From Bosea sp. 685 (lineage in GTDB: Bacteria; Pseudomonadota; Alphaproteobacteria; Rhizobiales; Beijerinckiaceae): a DNA stretch of 64,000 nt. Positions 8,499 to 18,798 of the stretch are shown here, piece by piece. Where the stretch lies: contig NZ_CP134779.1 in NCBI RefSeq assembly GCF_031884435.1, positions 6,202,501-6,266,500 of the forward strand, read 5' to 3'. The translations under genes and the position numbers were made by a program. Within the stretch, counting starts at the first letter, position 1, and each line of letters opens with the position of its first letter. The notes beneath the pieces are model-generated. The model did no database searches, was not told the DNA's origin, and worked only from the letters and a program-made list of their open reading frames with translations.

Positions 8499-8930
8499 AT
8501 GAAGATCGCCCCCTATCTCTTCTTCCCCGGCAATTGCGAGGAAGCCTTCACCGCCTATGAAAAGATCCTCGGTGGCAAGATCATCGCCATGATGAGCCAT
8601 AAGGGCACGCCAGCCGAGGGCCAGGTCGCTCCCAACTGGGTTCCCAAGATCATGCATGCCTGCCTCCAGCTCGACGGCGGGCAGATGCTAATGGCGTCCG
8701 ATTCCCCGCCCGAGCGCAGCGAGGGGCCGATGCAGAGCGTTTCGGTCAGCGTCACGGTCAAAGATACGGCCGAGGCCGAACGCATCTTCGCCGCGCTCTC
8801 GGATGGAGCCAGGATCAAGATGCCGCTGGAGGAGACCTTCTGGGCGCCGCGCTTCGGCATGCTCCAGGACCGCTTCGGCACGCATTGGATGATCAGCAGC
8901 GCCCCTGCGGAAGCCTGCGTGGTGGCCTAA
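8499..8930 (+). CDS. VOC family protein, PhnB-like
   Basis: A 143-aa single-module VOC protein of the PhnB/YjdN type: KIAPYLFFPGNCEEAFTAYEKILGGKI at the start and WAPRFGMLQDRFGTHWMI at the end. Despite the name, PhnB relatives are not phosphonate enzymes; their role is unproven. ATG 8499 is chosen over an upstream in-frame GTG because AAGGA lies about 6 nt before it. It is the last gene of the ArsR operon; such PhnB genes often travel with ArsR/SRPBCC genes. Confidence 0.85.
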   Translation: MKIAPYLFFPGNCEEAFTAYEKILGGKIIAMMSHKGTPAEGQVAPNWVPKIMHACLQLDGGQMLMASDSPPERSEGPMQSVSVSVTVKDTAEAERIFAALSDGARIKMPLEETFWAPRFGMLQDRFGTHWMISSAPAEACVVA

Positions 8931-8949
8931 GCGATCTGCTCCACCTCCC

Positions 8950-9038
8950 CGTCATGGTCGGCCTTGTGCCGACCATCCACGTCTTGCGACCGCGATGAAG
9001 CAAAGACGTGGGTGCTCGGGACAAGCCCGAGCATGACG
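8950..9038. repeat. Dispersed palindromic repeat, family A (copy 2)
   Basis: Starts CGTCATGGTCGG and ends CCGAGCATGACG, with internal inverted pieces (ATGGTCGG/CCGACCAT, GCTCGG/CCGAGC, and CACGTCTT against AAGACGTG). It occupies the gap between the convergent VOC and ubiB genes, where it could also act in RNA as a two-way hairpin. Confidence 0.75.
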
Positions 9039-9062
9039 GCAGTGGCTGGGCCTATGTCGAGC

Positions 9063-10619
9063 TTATCCCAGCACCGCATAGGCGATCAGGCCCGCGATCA
9101 GCCAGAGCGCCCAATTGCCCCAGCGGTTGCGCTGAGCCTCGGCCCGGCCGATCGCCTCGATGCTGCGCTCATCCAGCGTAAAGCCATGCCGTGAGGCATC
9201 TTCGAGCTGGCCGAGCACGCGCTCCGCCCGGCCGACGGTCTCGGGCAGGCTGGCGAGGCTGAAGGCGAGCGAGCGCGCCCCGCGCCCGACATCCTCGATC
9301 TTGCCCAGCGGCCCGAGATTGCGGGTGATCCAGTCGCGCACCACGGGCTCGGCCGTGGTCCACATGTCGAGATGCGGATCAAGCGTGCGCGCAACGCCTT
9401 CGACCACCACCATGGTCTTCTGCAGCATCACGAGCTCGGTACGCGTCGCCATGTCGAACAGGCCGGTGATCTCGAAGAGCAGGGTCAGGACCTTCGCCAT
9501 CGAGATCTGGTCGGCGCTCTTGTCGTGGATCGGCTCGCCGACCGCACGGATCGCCTGGGCGAAATCCGCGACCGCGTGGTGGCCCGGCACATAGCCGGCC
9601 TCGAAATGCACTTCCGCCACGCGGGTATAGTCGCGGGTGATGAAGCCGAGCAGGATTTCGGCGAGGAAGCGCCGCTCCTTCAGTCCGAGCCGGCCCATGA
9701 TGCCGCCATCGACGGCGACGAGCCGCCCTGACGAGTCGACGAACAGGTTCCCCGGATGCATGTCGGCATGGAAGAAGCCGTCGCGGATCGCATGCTTCAG
9801 GAAGGACTGGATGACGGTGCGGCTGAGCAGCTGGAGATCGTGCCCGGCGGCCCGCAACGCTTCGATGTCGGAGAGCCGGACGCCGTCGATCCATTCATCG
9901 ACCAGCATTTCGCGCGCGGTGAGCTGCCAATCCGGCGTCGGCACGCGGAAATCGGCATCGTCCTTGGTGTTCTCGGCGAATTCGGAGAGGGCGGCGGCCT
10001 CCAGCCTGAGATCCATCTCCATCGTCACGGAGCGCGCCAGCGTCTCGACCACACCCGACATGCGTAAGCGACGCGCCTCGGGCGAACGTCGTTCCGCCAT
10101 CTCCGCGCCGAAGCGCATCGCCGCGAGGTCGCGGTGGAAGCGGTCGCGGATGCCGGGCCGCAGCACCTTGACCGCGACCTCCGAGCCATCCTTCAGCCGG
10201 GCGCGATGCACCTGCGCGATCGAGGCGGCGGCGACGGGCGGCCCGAATTCGGCGAAGATCGCCTCGACCGGCCGGCCATGGGCGGCCTCGATCGCGGCGC
10301 GCGCCTGTTCCATCGGGAACGGGGCCATCCGGTCCTGCAGAGCCGAGAGATCCTCGGCGATCTTCATGCCGACGACATCGGGCCGTGTCGCCAGGAACTG
10401 GCCGAATTTGACATAGGACGGTCCAAGCCGCGTCAGCGCCGCTGCAAGCCGCGTCGCGGACGAGCCGGCGCCCTTGCGTTCGATCAAGCGCCCGAGCCGG
10501 ATCGCGGCGCGCGCCAGCGGCGGCAGGACCGAGGGATCGACGAGCGCAAGCGCGCCCTCGCGGGCCAGCACGAAGCCGACCCGCGCGGAACGGGCGAGAT
10601 GGGCGGTGGCAGTGATCAT
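9063..10619 (-). CDS. ubiB: Ubiquinone biosynthesis UbiB-family atypical kinase/ATPase
   Basis: A 518-aa member of the UbiB/ABC1/COQ8 atypical kinases, needed for ubiquinone assembly at the inner membrane. Diagnostic features: the KFGQ motif (VKFGQFLATRPDVVG), the alanine-rich loop AAASIAQVHRA, AVKVLRPGI with the ATP lysine, and FFHADMHPGNLFVD with the metal-binding Asp. A hydrophobic C-terminal helix (WALWLIAGLIAYAVLG) gives the membrane anchor. ATG 10619 gives the usual length. It follows ubiE on the same strand with a repeat between them. Confidence 0.93.
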   Translation of the reverse strand: MITATAHLARSARVGFVLAREGALALVDPSVLPPLARAAIRLGRLIERKGAGSSATRLAAALTRLGPSYVKFGQFLATRPDVVGMKIAEDLSALQDRMAPFPMEQARAAIEAAHGRPVEAIFAEFGPPVAAASIAQVHRARLKDGSEVAVKVLRPGIRDRFHRDLAAMRFGAEMAERRSPEARRLRMSGVVETLARSVTMEMDLRLEAAALSEFAENTKDDADFRVPTPDWQLTAREMLVDEWIDGVRLSDIEALRAAGHDLQLLSRTVIQSFLKHAIRDGFFHADMHPGNLFVDSSGRLVAVDGGIMGRLGLKERRFLAEILLGFITRDYTRVAEVHFEAGYVPGHHAVADFAQAIRAVGEPIHDKSADQISMAKVLTLLFEITGLFDMATRTELVMLQKTMVVVEGVARTLDPHLDMWTTAEPVVRDWITRNLGPLGKIEDVGRGARSLAFSLASLPETVGRAERVLGQLEDASRHGFTLDERSIEAIGRAEAQRNRWGNWALWLIAGLIAYAVLG

Positions 10620-10664
10620 GCGCGGCAACCGATCACGAGGTTGGCCGCAGCTGAGATCCAATTC

Positions 10665-10767
10665 GCGCCGTCATCCCGGGCGACCGAAGGGAGACCCGGG
10701 ATCCATTCCTGAACGGTTCCCGCATGGGGCCCGGGTCTGCGCTTCGCTCCGCCCGGGACGACGGCGC
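10665..10767. repeat. Dispersed palindromic repeat, family A (copy 3)
   Basis: GCGCCGTCATCCCGGG at the left and CCCGGGACGACGGCGC at the right are inverted with few mismatches; a CCCGGGT-type hairpin lies inside. It separates ubiE from ubiB within their presumed transcript. Confidence 0.75.
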
Positions 10768-10785
10768 GGTTAAAATAGCCGGGAT

Positions 10786-11547
10786 TCACAGCTTCCAGCC
10801 GGAATGCAGCGCCACGACCCCGCCGGTCATCGGCGTGAACTTCGCCCGCCGGAAGCCGGCATCCTCGATCATGCCGGCGAAGGCCTGCGGCTTGGGGAAT
10901 TTGCGGATCGATTCGACGAGATACTGGTAGGGCTCGGCCTCGCCCGTCACCATCCGCCCCATCGGCGGTATCACATTGAAGGAATAGGCCTCGTAGACCT
11001 TGTCGAGCAGCGGCACGTCGACATGGCTGAATTCGAGGCAGAGGAAGCGCCCGCCGCGCTTGAGCACGCGAAACGCCTCGGACAGCGCCTTGTCGATGCG
11101 CGGCACGTTGCGGATGCCGAAGGCGATCGTATAGGCGTCGAAATGGTTGTCCGGCAGGCCGAGCGCCTCGGCATTGCCCTGGACGAAGCGGATGCGATCG
11201 TCATCGGGAAAACGCTTCTGCGCCCGGTCGCGGCCAACGCTCAGCATCTCAGCATTGATGTCGAGCACGGTGACGTCGGTCTGCAGCCCGCCGGCTGCGA
11301 GCACCTGGAAGGCGACGTCGCCGGTGCCGCCGGCCACGTCGAGATGGTGGAAGGGCCGGTCCTTCGCTGGCTTCAGCGTCGTGATCAGCGCATCCTTCCA
11401 GAGCCGGTGCAGGCCCGCCGACATCAGATCGTTCATCAGATCGTAGCGGCTGGCGACCTTGTGGAAGACGTCGTCGACCTTGGCCTGCTTCTCGACGAGC
11501 GGCACGGTCTCAAAACCGAAATGAGTGGTGTCGGAGGCTGCTGTCAC
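10786..11547 (-). CDS. ubiE: Bifunctional demethylmenaquinone/2-methoxy-6-polyprenylbenzoquinol methyltransferase
   Basis: A 253-aa SAM-dependent C-methyltransferase of ubiquinone (and menaquinone) synthesis. It has the SAM-binding [29 protein letters not shown] and the UbiE signature around [13 protein letters not shown] and [10 protein letters not shown]. The frame is open far upstream, but GTG 11547 gives the normal length (E. coli 251) and begins just before the conserved [19 protein letters not shown] start. It is divergent from mutM, with 97 bp between the start codons, and is followed by ubiB, its usual partner. Confidence 0.93.
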   Translation of the reverse strand: MTAASDTTHFGFETVPLVEKQAKVDDVFHKVASRYDLMNDLMSAGLHRLWKDALITTLKPAKDRPFHHLDVAGGTGDVAFQVLAAGGLQTDVTVLDINAEMLSVGRDRAQKRFPDDDRIRFVQGNAEALGLPDNHFDAYTIAFGIRNVPRIDKALSEAFRVLKRGGRFLCLEFSHVDVPLLDKVYEAYSFNVIPPMGRMVTGEAEPYQYLVESIRKFPKPQAFAGMIEDAGFRRAKFTPMTGGVVALHSGWKL

Positions 11548-11644
11548 GGCGCGGGCTGCTCTTGTGTTCTGGTGAGGCGATGAATAGCGAAACGAGCGGG
11601 GCTTGTCGCGGCCCGTCTCGACGCAGGCTTGAGAGTGCACTGGA

Positions 11645-12535
11645 ATGCCCGAACTTCCCGAGGTCGAAACCGTTCGTCGTGGGCTGGAGCCCGCCATGCT
11701 GGGGCAGGTTTTCGCGCGCGTCGAGCAGAACCGGCCCGATCTGCGCTTCCCCCTGCCCGATCGCTTCGTCGCACGCCTGACCGGCCGCAAGGTCGAAGCC
11801 CTGTCGCGGCGCGCCAAATATCTGATCGTCGATCTCGATGACGGCCAGGCGCTGATCATGCATCTGGGCATGAGCGGGCGCTTCGTGGTGGAGGCGCCTG
11901 GCACGCCGCCGACCGAGCCTGGCGCCTATTACAACGAGATCGGCCGGCACCTGCAGCACGACCATGTCGTCTTCCATCTCGGCTCCGGCGCGCGCGTCAC
12001 CTATAATGATGTCCGCCGCTTCGGCTTCATGGACCTCGTTCCACGCGCCGATCTCGCGACTTCCAAGCATTTCGCCGGTATGGGCATCGAGCCGCTGGGG
12101 AACGAACTCTCCGGCGAGACGCTGGCGAAGCTGTTCGCGGGAAAATTCGCGCCGCTGAAGGCGGCCCTGCTCGACCAGCGCCTCGTCGCCGGCCTGGGCA
12201 ACATCTATGTCTGCGAGGCGCTGTTCCGCGCCGGGCTCCACCCCGAAGCCGAGGCCGGTTCGATCGCGACCGCGACAGGCCGTCCGCGACCGGCGGCACA
12301 TGCGCTGGCGCAGATCATCCGCGAGGTGCTGGAAGAGGCGATCATCTCCGGCGGCTCGACGCTACGCGACTTCGCCCATGCCGACGGCTCGCTCGGCTAT
12401 TTCCAACACCGGTTTCGCGTCTATGACCGCGAGGGGCAGGCCTGCGTGACGCCGGGCTGCGGTTTTGTGGTCAAGCGGCTCGTGCAGTCCGGCCGCTCGA
12501 CCTTCTATTGCGAAAGCTGCCAGCCGCGGCGCTGA
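11645..12535 (+). CDS. mutM: Formamidopyrimidine-DNA glycosylase
   Basis: A 296-aa bifunctional base-excision enzyme removing 8-oxoguanine and Fapy lesions. The mature N-terminus [15 protein letters not shown] supplies the catalytic proline and glutamates. The H2TH region has [18 protein letters not shown]. The C-terminal zinc finger is C-x4-C (CVTPGC) and C-x2-C (CESC), the spacing seen in alphaproteobacterial Fpg rather than the C-x2-C of E. coli. It is divergent from ubiE, and its stop abuts the stop of the next, convergent gene with no spacing. Confidence 0.96.
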   Translation: MPELPEVETVRRGLEPAMLGQVFARVEQNRPDLRFPLPDRFVARLTGRKVEALSRRAKYLIVDLDDGQALIMHLGMSGRFVVEAPGTPPTEPGAYYNEIGRHLQHDHVVFHLGSGARVTYNDVRRFGFMDLVPRADLATSKHFAGMGIEPLGNELSGETLAKLFAGKFAPLKAALLDQRLVAGLGNIYVCEALFRAGLHPEAEAGSIATATGRPRPAAHALAQIIREVLEEAIISGGSTLRDFAHADGSLGYFQHRFRVYDREGQACVTPGCGFVVKRLVQSGRSTFYCESCQPRR

Positions 12536-12961
12536 TCAGCGGGCGGCAACGGGGGGCGGCTGGTTCGGACAGGACGGCACGCCGGTGTCGGTCAGGCCCC
12601 AGGACGGTGCGGACGCGGTCCAGATGAAGCCCTCAGGCTTGCCGAGCTCGCGGTCGTCGAGCGCGCCGGCGCGGACCACGACCATCTCCGGCCGCGATGA
12701 GGAGGCGCTGAACAGGGGCGTGCCGCAATGCGGGCAGAAGCTGCGGCGCATCACGTTGCCGCCGTCGGAGAGGCTGACATAGTCGCGGACTTCGCCCTCC
12801 AGCTCCCGGCTCACCGCGGGGAAGATCAGGTTGATCGAGGCGTTGCCGGCCGAGAGATACTGGCAGTCGCGGCACCAGCAGGCTCGCTTCGCCACCGGCG
12901 GCTGATTGAAGCGGAAGCGTATGGAGCCGCAGAAGCAGCGGCCAGTAACGGGCTCGGTCAT
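12536..12961 (-). CDS. GFA (CENP-V/GFA) family zinc-binding protein
   Basis: A 141-aa protein with the GFA cysteine pattern: GRCFCGSIRF, ACWCRDCQ and FCPHCGTPLF, ligating zinc. Family members include glutathione-dependent formaldehyde-activating enzyme, but most, as probably here, have no proven activity. ATG 12961 is chosen because AGGAGG stands 10 nt upstream. It converges on mutM, the two stop codons touching at 12535/12536. Confidence 0.88.
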   Translation of the reverse strand: MTEPVTGRCFCGSIRFRFNQPPVAKRACWCRDCQYLSAGNASINLIFPAVSRELEGEVRDYVSLSDGGNVMRRSFCPHCGTPLFSASSSRPEMVVVRAGALDDRELGKPEGFIWTASAPSWGLTDTGVPSCPNQPPPVAAR

Positions 12962-13143
12962 GGGGTCGCCCTCCTCCTGCAAGATGGGGCGAGTGAAGGT
13001 GATCCGGCCCGCTACGGCAAGGCCTGGTCACGGGAGTGCCCAAGCTGGTCGCTGGAGCACCCATGTCCGCGTGCGCTCCCTCGCATGGACCGCGCTCCTC
13101 CCGCCCGCTAAACGTGGCCCAACGAAGCATCCGGGAGGCCGCC

Positions 13144-13917
13144 ATGGCTTATGAGACCATTCTCGTCGAGGTGAAGGGCAAGGTCGGCGTCGTCACGCTG
13201 AACCGGCCGCAGGCGCTGAACGCGCTGAACGGCCAGCTCATCGACGAGGTCAACGCGGCCATCGACGGCTTCGAAAAGGATCCCAATATCGGCTGCATCG
13301 TCCTGACCGGCTCGGAGAAGGCCTTTGCCGCCGGCGCCGACATCAAGGAGATGCAGGGCCGGACCTTCCCCGGGACCTATCTCGACGACAAATTCGCCGA
13401 TTGGGACCGCATCGGCCAGCGCCACAAGCCGATCATCGCGGCGGTTGCGGGCTTTGCGCTCGGCGGTGGCTGCGAGCTCGCCATGATGTGCGACTTCATC
13501 ATCGCCGCCGACAACGCCAAATTCGGCCAGCCCGAGATCAATCTCGGCGTCATTCCCGGAGCCGGCGGCACGCAGCGCCTGACCAAGGCGATCGGCAAGG
13601 CCAAGGCCATGGATCTCTGCCTCACCGGGCGGATGATGGACGTCAACGAGGCCGAGCGCGCCGGCCTCGTCGCCCGCATCGTGCCCTTGGCCGATCTCAT
13701 GGCCGAGACGATGAAGGCGGCTGACGGCATCGCCGCCAAGTCGCTTCCTTCGGTGCTGATGGCGAAGGAGGCGATCAACCGCGCCTTCGAGGTGGCGCTG
13801 AGCGAAGGGCTGCGCTTCGAGCGCCGCGTCTTCTCCTCGCTCTTCGCGACGCATGACCAGAAGGAGGGCATGACCGCCTTCATCGAGAAGCGGAAGCCCG
13901 ATTTCCAGAACAGGTGA
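13144..13917 (+). CDS. Enoyl-CoA hydratase (crotonase)
   Basis: A 257-aa crotonase that hydrates 2-enoyl-CoA in beta-oxidation or related acyl-CoA degradation. The oxyanion hole is [11 protein letters not shown]. Both catalytic glutamates of classical short-chain hydratases are in place, E111 in [12 protein letters not shown] and E131 in FGQPEINLG, 20 residues apart as in rat mitochondrial ECHS1, so true hydratase activity is likely. ATG 13144 follows GGGAGG. An upstream in-frame ATG at 13036 lacks support. It appears monocistronic. Confidence 0.93.
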   Translation: MAYETILVEVKGKVGVVTLNRPQALNALNGQLIDEVNAAIDGFEKDPNIGCIVLTGSEKAFAAGADIKEMQGRTFPGTYLDDKFADWDRIGQRHKPIIAAVAGFALGGGCELAMMCDFIIAADNAKFGQPEINLGVIPGAGGTQRLTKAIGKAKAMDLCLTGRMMDVNEAERAGLVARIVPLADLMAETMKAADGIAAKSLPSVLMAKEAINRAFEVALSEGLRFERRVFSSLFATHDQKEGMTAFIEKRKPDFQNR

Positions 13918-13928
13918 GGCACGCCTTT

Positions 13929-14024
13929 CCGTCGTTCTCGAGCATGTCCGCGTTTCTCCGAATCGCGAACATGCTCTGCCTCCTCCGGCAAGAGATGCTC
14001 GGGTCAAGCCCGAGCACGACGGCG
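13929..14024. repeat. Dispersed palindromic repeat, family A (copy 4)
   Basis: Begins CCGTCGTTCTCGAGC and ends CCCGAGCACGACGG, in the gap between the convergent enoyl-CoA hydratase and DUF4105 genes. An inner GAGCATGT/ACATGCTC pair forms a second hairpin. Confidence 0.65.
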
Positions 14025-14035
14025 TGCTTCTGGGC

Positions 14036-15046
14036 CTATGGCCGCCCGGCCGGCACGCCTTCGCGGATTTTTTTCGAAAACTCGGGATCTTCGAGCGACA
14101 TGGTTCGCGCCCGCTCGCTGATCCGCCCCTGCCGGACCAGTTCGTCGAGCGGGATGTCGGTCCTGACCGCGCCGATGCGCTGGAGATAGCCCGGCAGATA
14201 GCCCGACAGCAGCACGCGCGGATCGAGCGGCAGCGAAAACGTCCAGCCGGGCGCGACCGTGCCGACGAGATGGTAGACCACCGTCGTGCAGTTCGTCGTC
14301 AGCGTATTGTACCAGCGCGGCGTTGCCGCCAGCCGGTTGACGTCGGCGACATAGGCCAGGAGCACGTCGCGCGCCTGGGCAGGCGTGGCGGCCAGCCGGA
14401 ACAGCCGGACATCCTCCTTGCGGGCATGGCTGCGCAGGCCGACGATGTCGCGTTCATCGGCGGCGACATAGGCCATCTCATAGCTGCGGAAGAAACCGGC
14501 GAGCGAAGACCACTCCTCGCCCTTCTCGCGCCTGACCTCGATCGAGAAGGTCAGCGGCACCGAATCCTTGAAGGTGAAGCTGACCAGGAGATGGGCGATC
14601 GCCTCGCCCGACCAATAGGACAGGAACAGGTCCGCGCCCTCGATCCTGGTCAGGTCGTAGCTGCGCGTCTCCCAGCGCTGGTCGTAATCGGCCTCCGTGC
14701 GCCAGCGGAAATCGCGCAGATTGCCGACGGTGATCGTCTCGCCCTCGCGCGTGATCTGCGGCAGCTTGGCGAGTTCGGGAATCCAGTCCCGGTCGTGCGA
14801 CGGCACTATCCCGTTCCACCAGCCGAGCAGGCCGAGAAACAGCACCGCGAAGGAAAGCGGCAGGCGCGCCGCGCCGGTCCAGATTCCGATCGCACCAGCC
14901 AGACCGGCAAGGCCGAAGCCGATGGCGGCCAGCGTCGCGACCGTACCGGTCAGGCGAAACAGCAGGAGGCCCGAACCCCATGCCGTCGCGCTGAGGACGA
15001 TCAGGGTGGCCAGGAGTTGGGCAGTGACAAGAAGAAGGCGGCTCAT
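14036..15046 (-). CDS. DUF4105 (Lnb N-terminal-like) membrane protein
   Basis: A 336-aa protein. The first ~80 residues form three hydrophobic segments (about 5-30, 34-57, 61-80), then a soluble, probably periplasmic, domain. That domain has the DUF4105 layout: H152 in EAIAHLLVSF, RSYEMAYVAADERD, and C253 in TLTTNCTTVV. DUF4105 is the NlpC/P60-like domain of Lnb, the lipoprotein N-acyl-transfer enzyme of some Firmicutes; here a related cysteine chemistry is only inferred. It lies 37 bp after pckA on the same strand. Confidence 0.82.
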   Translation of the reverse strand: MSRLLLVTAQLLATLIVLSATAWGSGLLLFRLTGTVATLAAIGFGLAGLAGAIGIWTGAARLPLSFAVLFLGLLGWWNGIVPSHDRDWIPELAKLPQITREGETITVGNLRDFRWRTEADYDQRWETRSYDLTRIEGADLFLSYWSGEAIAHLLVSFTFKDSVPLTFSIEVRREKGEEWSSLAGFFRSYEMAYVAADERDIVGLRSHARKEDVRLFRLAATPAQARDVLLAYVADVNRLAATPRWYNTLTTNCTTVVYHLVGTVAPGWTFSLPLDPRVLLSGYLPGYLQRIGAVRTDIPLDELVRQGRISERARTMSLEDPEFSKKIREGVPAGRP

Positions 15047-15083
15047 CGCCGCCTTCCCATATCACAGCTGGAGCCGGAAGCGC

Positions 15084-16694
<1,611 letters not shown>

Positions 16695-16718
16695 TGGGAT
16701 ACTCCCGAGGCATGCCAT

Positions 16719-16902
16719 TCAAGGCAAAAGCGCTGTTTTAAAGATACGCGACCAGAAATCGTCGCGCAGACGAGGCAGGCTTTAAAATTTAAGTGGCAGG
16801 CTCCTTAGGCCCATGATGACGCCGGCTCAACCCGTCGAAAAGGCCCTCAACCGAAGAAAATTCTTTAAAACGTTTAAAATGGCCCGAAATGGTAAACCCG
16901 GT
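16719..16902. promoter_or_regulatory. AT-rich upstream region of pckA
   Basis: A 184-bp gap between pckA and the HugZ-like gene with unusually many A/T runs. It includes TTTAAAACGTTTAAA at 16864-16878, whose centre AAACGTTT is palindromic, and TTTAAAATTTAAG near 16780. This is the likely promoter and operator area of pckA. No specific regulator can be assigned from the sequence. Confidence 0.4.
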
Positions 16903-17772
16903 TCAAGCCCGGTGAATTTGTGGAAGATGCTGGCGGGCCTTTGCTGCAAGCTCCGCCAAGATCTTTCGCAAACTCGCCGGGCCATCCACGGAAGCGGGAA
17001 ATCCGAGCCGCAGCACGGCATCGCCGAGTGCGAGATCGAGCCCGTCCGGATCGAGCCCGGTCGCTCGCCAGGCCCCGTCGCGCGCGCCGAGCAGCACCCG
17101 CGCATAGAGCCTGAGCGCCTCGGCATGGTCGGCATTCATATGCGCGACCGCGCCCTCCTCGATCTCGGCCAGGGCCTGCGCCTGGGTCGATTCGCTCAGG
17201 ATATCCGCCGGCCCCAATTCATAGGCCTTGCCGAAGCCGCCATTCAGGCTCGCGGCCTCGATACCGAGGGCAAAGAACGAGAAATCGCCGAAATCGGCAT
17301 AAAGTGCAGCCTTGGGCTGGCGCGCCAGGAAGCGGCGGCGGATCCGCAGGCCCTCCTCCGTCTCGCGCGCAATGCGCCGCGCCCTGAGCTTGAGCGTGAT
17401 GCGGGCATGGGCCAGCGGATCGCCCTTGCCACCCGGCGCGATCAGGAGCGAGGCGCGCGGATCGGCGATCAGGTTGCCGGTATGGACTGAGAGCGCCGAG
17501 ACCAGGATCAATGGCGTGCCGTCGCTGTCGGTGGCGAGGCTGGTCAATGTCGCGGCCGGATGGCCGTCCTGACCCAAGGTCGCGAGCGAGCCGAAGCGCG
17601 CGCTACGCAAGAGATTTCGCGCCAGCCCGCGCGCCGTCTCATCGGTAGGCCTGATCGGATTGGTCGTTCGGGCAGGGTTTCCGGTCGGTCCGACGGGCTC
17701 GTTATTCGACCTGACGGGGTCTTCATTCCGCCTGACGGGGTCTGGATCCAGCCTGACGGGGTCTTGCACCAC
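16903..17772 (-). CDS. HugZ-family (pyridoxamine 5'-phosphate oxidase-like) protein with N-terminal 7-residue repeats
   Basis: A 289-aa protein. Residues ~45-170 form an FMN-binding split barrel (LRSARFGSLATLGQDGHPAAT, then LSVHTGNLIADPRASLL). The C-terminal part is the DUF2470 heme-utilisation domain (EEGAVAHMNADHAEALRLYA). HugZ relatives degrade or bind heme, though many have no proven role. The first ~42 residues are a degenerate tandem repeat of 7 residues starting D-P-V-R. GTG 17772 has AGAGG just upstream, so the repeats are probably translated. Divergent from chvI. Confidence 0.85.
   Translation of the reverse strand: MVQDPVRLDPDPVRRNEDPVRSNNEPVGPTGNPARTTNPIRPTDETARGLARNLLRSARFGSLATLGQDGHPAATLTSLATDSDGTPLILVSALSVHTGNLIADPRASLLIAPGGKGDPLAHARITLKLRARRIARETEEGLRIRRRFLARQPKAALYADFGDFSFFALGIEAASLNGGFGKAYELGPADILSESTQAQALAEIEEGAVAHMNADHAEALRLYARVLLGARDGAWRATGLDPDGLDLALGDAVLRLGFPASVDGPASLRKILAELAAKARQHLPQIHRA
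17680..17763 (-). repeat. 21-bp tandem repeat encoding 7-residue units
   Basis: Read on the minus strand, four consecutive 21-bp units begin GACCCCGTCAGG (three exact) or GAGCCCGTCGGA, giving DPVRLDP, DPVRRNE, DPVRSNN and EPVGPTG. Two more degenerate units (NPARTTN, PIRPTDE) extend it to about 17638. It is at the start of the HugZ-like gene. Confidence 0.85.
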
Positions 17773-17914
17773 GGAACCTCTTCGCCTTTCCGGCCTTATT
17801 CTGATGAAACGGTAGCGGAACTGTCACGCCATCGCTAGATTGCAGCCACGGTTTGGCCGCTCTCTCGCGAGAGTGGACCCAGTTATTGCAACGCGGCCAA
17901 GAGACAAAGAGCTT

Positions 17915-18616
17915 ATGCCAACCATTGCGCTGGTCGATGACGACCGTAACATCCTGACCTCGGTGTCCATCGCGCTCGAAGCCGAGGGCTACCGGATCAT
18001 GACCTATACCGACGGCGCCTCGGCGCTGGACGGGCTGAAGCAGAACCCACCGGACCTGGCGATCTTCGACATCAAGATGCCGCGCATGGACGGGATGGAG
18101 CTGCTGCGCCGGTTGCGCCAGAAGTCCGACCTGCCGGTGATCTTCCTGACCTCGAAGGACGAGGAGATCGACGAGCTCTTCGGGCTGAAGATGGGCGCGG
18201 ACGACTTCATCCGCAAACCCTTCTCGCAGCGGCTCCTGGTCGAGCGCGTCAAGGCGATCCTGCGCCGCGCCGGCGCCAAGGATGTCGGCGCGCCTGCCCG
18301 CCCAGAGGACGCCAAGGCGCTCGAGCGCGGCCTGCTGCGCATGGACCCGGAGCGCCACACCTGCACCTGGAAGAACGAGCCGGTGACGCTGACCGTGACC
18401 GAGTTCCTGATCCTGCAATCGCTGGCGCAGCGCCCGGGCGTGGTGAAGAGCCGCAACGCCCTGATGGACGCCGCCTATGACGACGAGGTCTATGTCGACG
18501 ACCGCACCATCGACAGCCACATCAAGCGCCTGCGCAAGAAGTTCAATCAGGTCGATGTCGATTTCGACATGATCGAGACCTTGTATGGCGTCGGTTATCG
18601 CTTCAAGGAAAGCTGA
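17915..18616 (+). CDS. chvI: DNA-binding response regulator ChvI
   Basis: A 233-aa OmpR/PhoB-class regulator. The receiver (1-~120) has the acidic pocket VDDD, the phospho-acceptor D52 in [13 protein letters not shown] and the K in DFIRKPF; the winged helix (~140-233) ends [17 protein letters not shown] and GVGYRF. With ChvG it governs envelope stress, acid response, exopolysaccharide and symbiosis or virulence in rhizobia. ATG 17915 is chosen for length; an upstream ATG (17840) would add 25 unrelated residues. It is followed by chvG, hprK, EIIA and HPr, the conserved rhizobial order. Confidence 0.95.
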   Translation: MPTIALVDDDRNILTSVSIALEAEGYRIMTYTDGASALDGLKQNPPDLAIFDIKMPRMDGMELLRRLRQKSDLPVIFLTSKDEEIDELFGLKMGADDFIRKPFSQRLLVERVKAILRRAGAKDVGAPARPEDAKALERGLLRMDPERHTCTWKNEPVTLTVTEFLILQSLAQRPGVVKSRNALMDAAYDDEVYVDDRTIDSHIKRLRKKFNQVDVDFDMIETLYGVGYRFKES

Positions 18617-18640
18617 GCATCGGGGGACGGGTTTCAGCTC

Positions 18641-18752
18641 TCATCCCGGAGAACCGCGAAGCGGCGTCTCGACCGATGCGCCACTTCGCAGCGGCAGCGC
18701 TCACTGAACCGTCCCTCGCGGCGCGATCCTCCGGATCGCTCCGCGGGATGAA
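18641..18752. repeat. Dispersed palindromic repeat, family A (copy 5, diverged)
   Basis: Begins TCATCCCGG and ends CCGCGGGATGA with GCGAAGCGG/CCACTTCGC-type inner arms. It lies between chvI and chvG, a place where hairpins could affect relative expression of the two-component pair. Confidence 0.55.
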
Positions 18753-18798
18753 GGCTTTGGACTAGGCTGCTCAGGAAAATGCAGGGCGCTTGAGGCCT

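Noticed and set aside
14060..14090. T-run near 14069 as a terminator for the enoyl-CoA hydratase
   Set aside because: It is inside the coding end of the DUF4105 gene (encoding a Lys-rich EFSKKI segment) with no preceding stem.
17840..17914. Upstream ATG start for chvI
   Set aside because: The 25 added residues are not part of the receiver fold; ChvI starts next to the IALVDDD strand.
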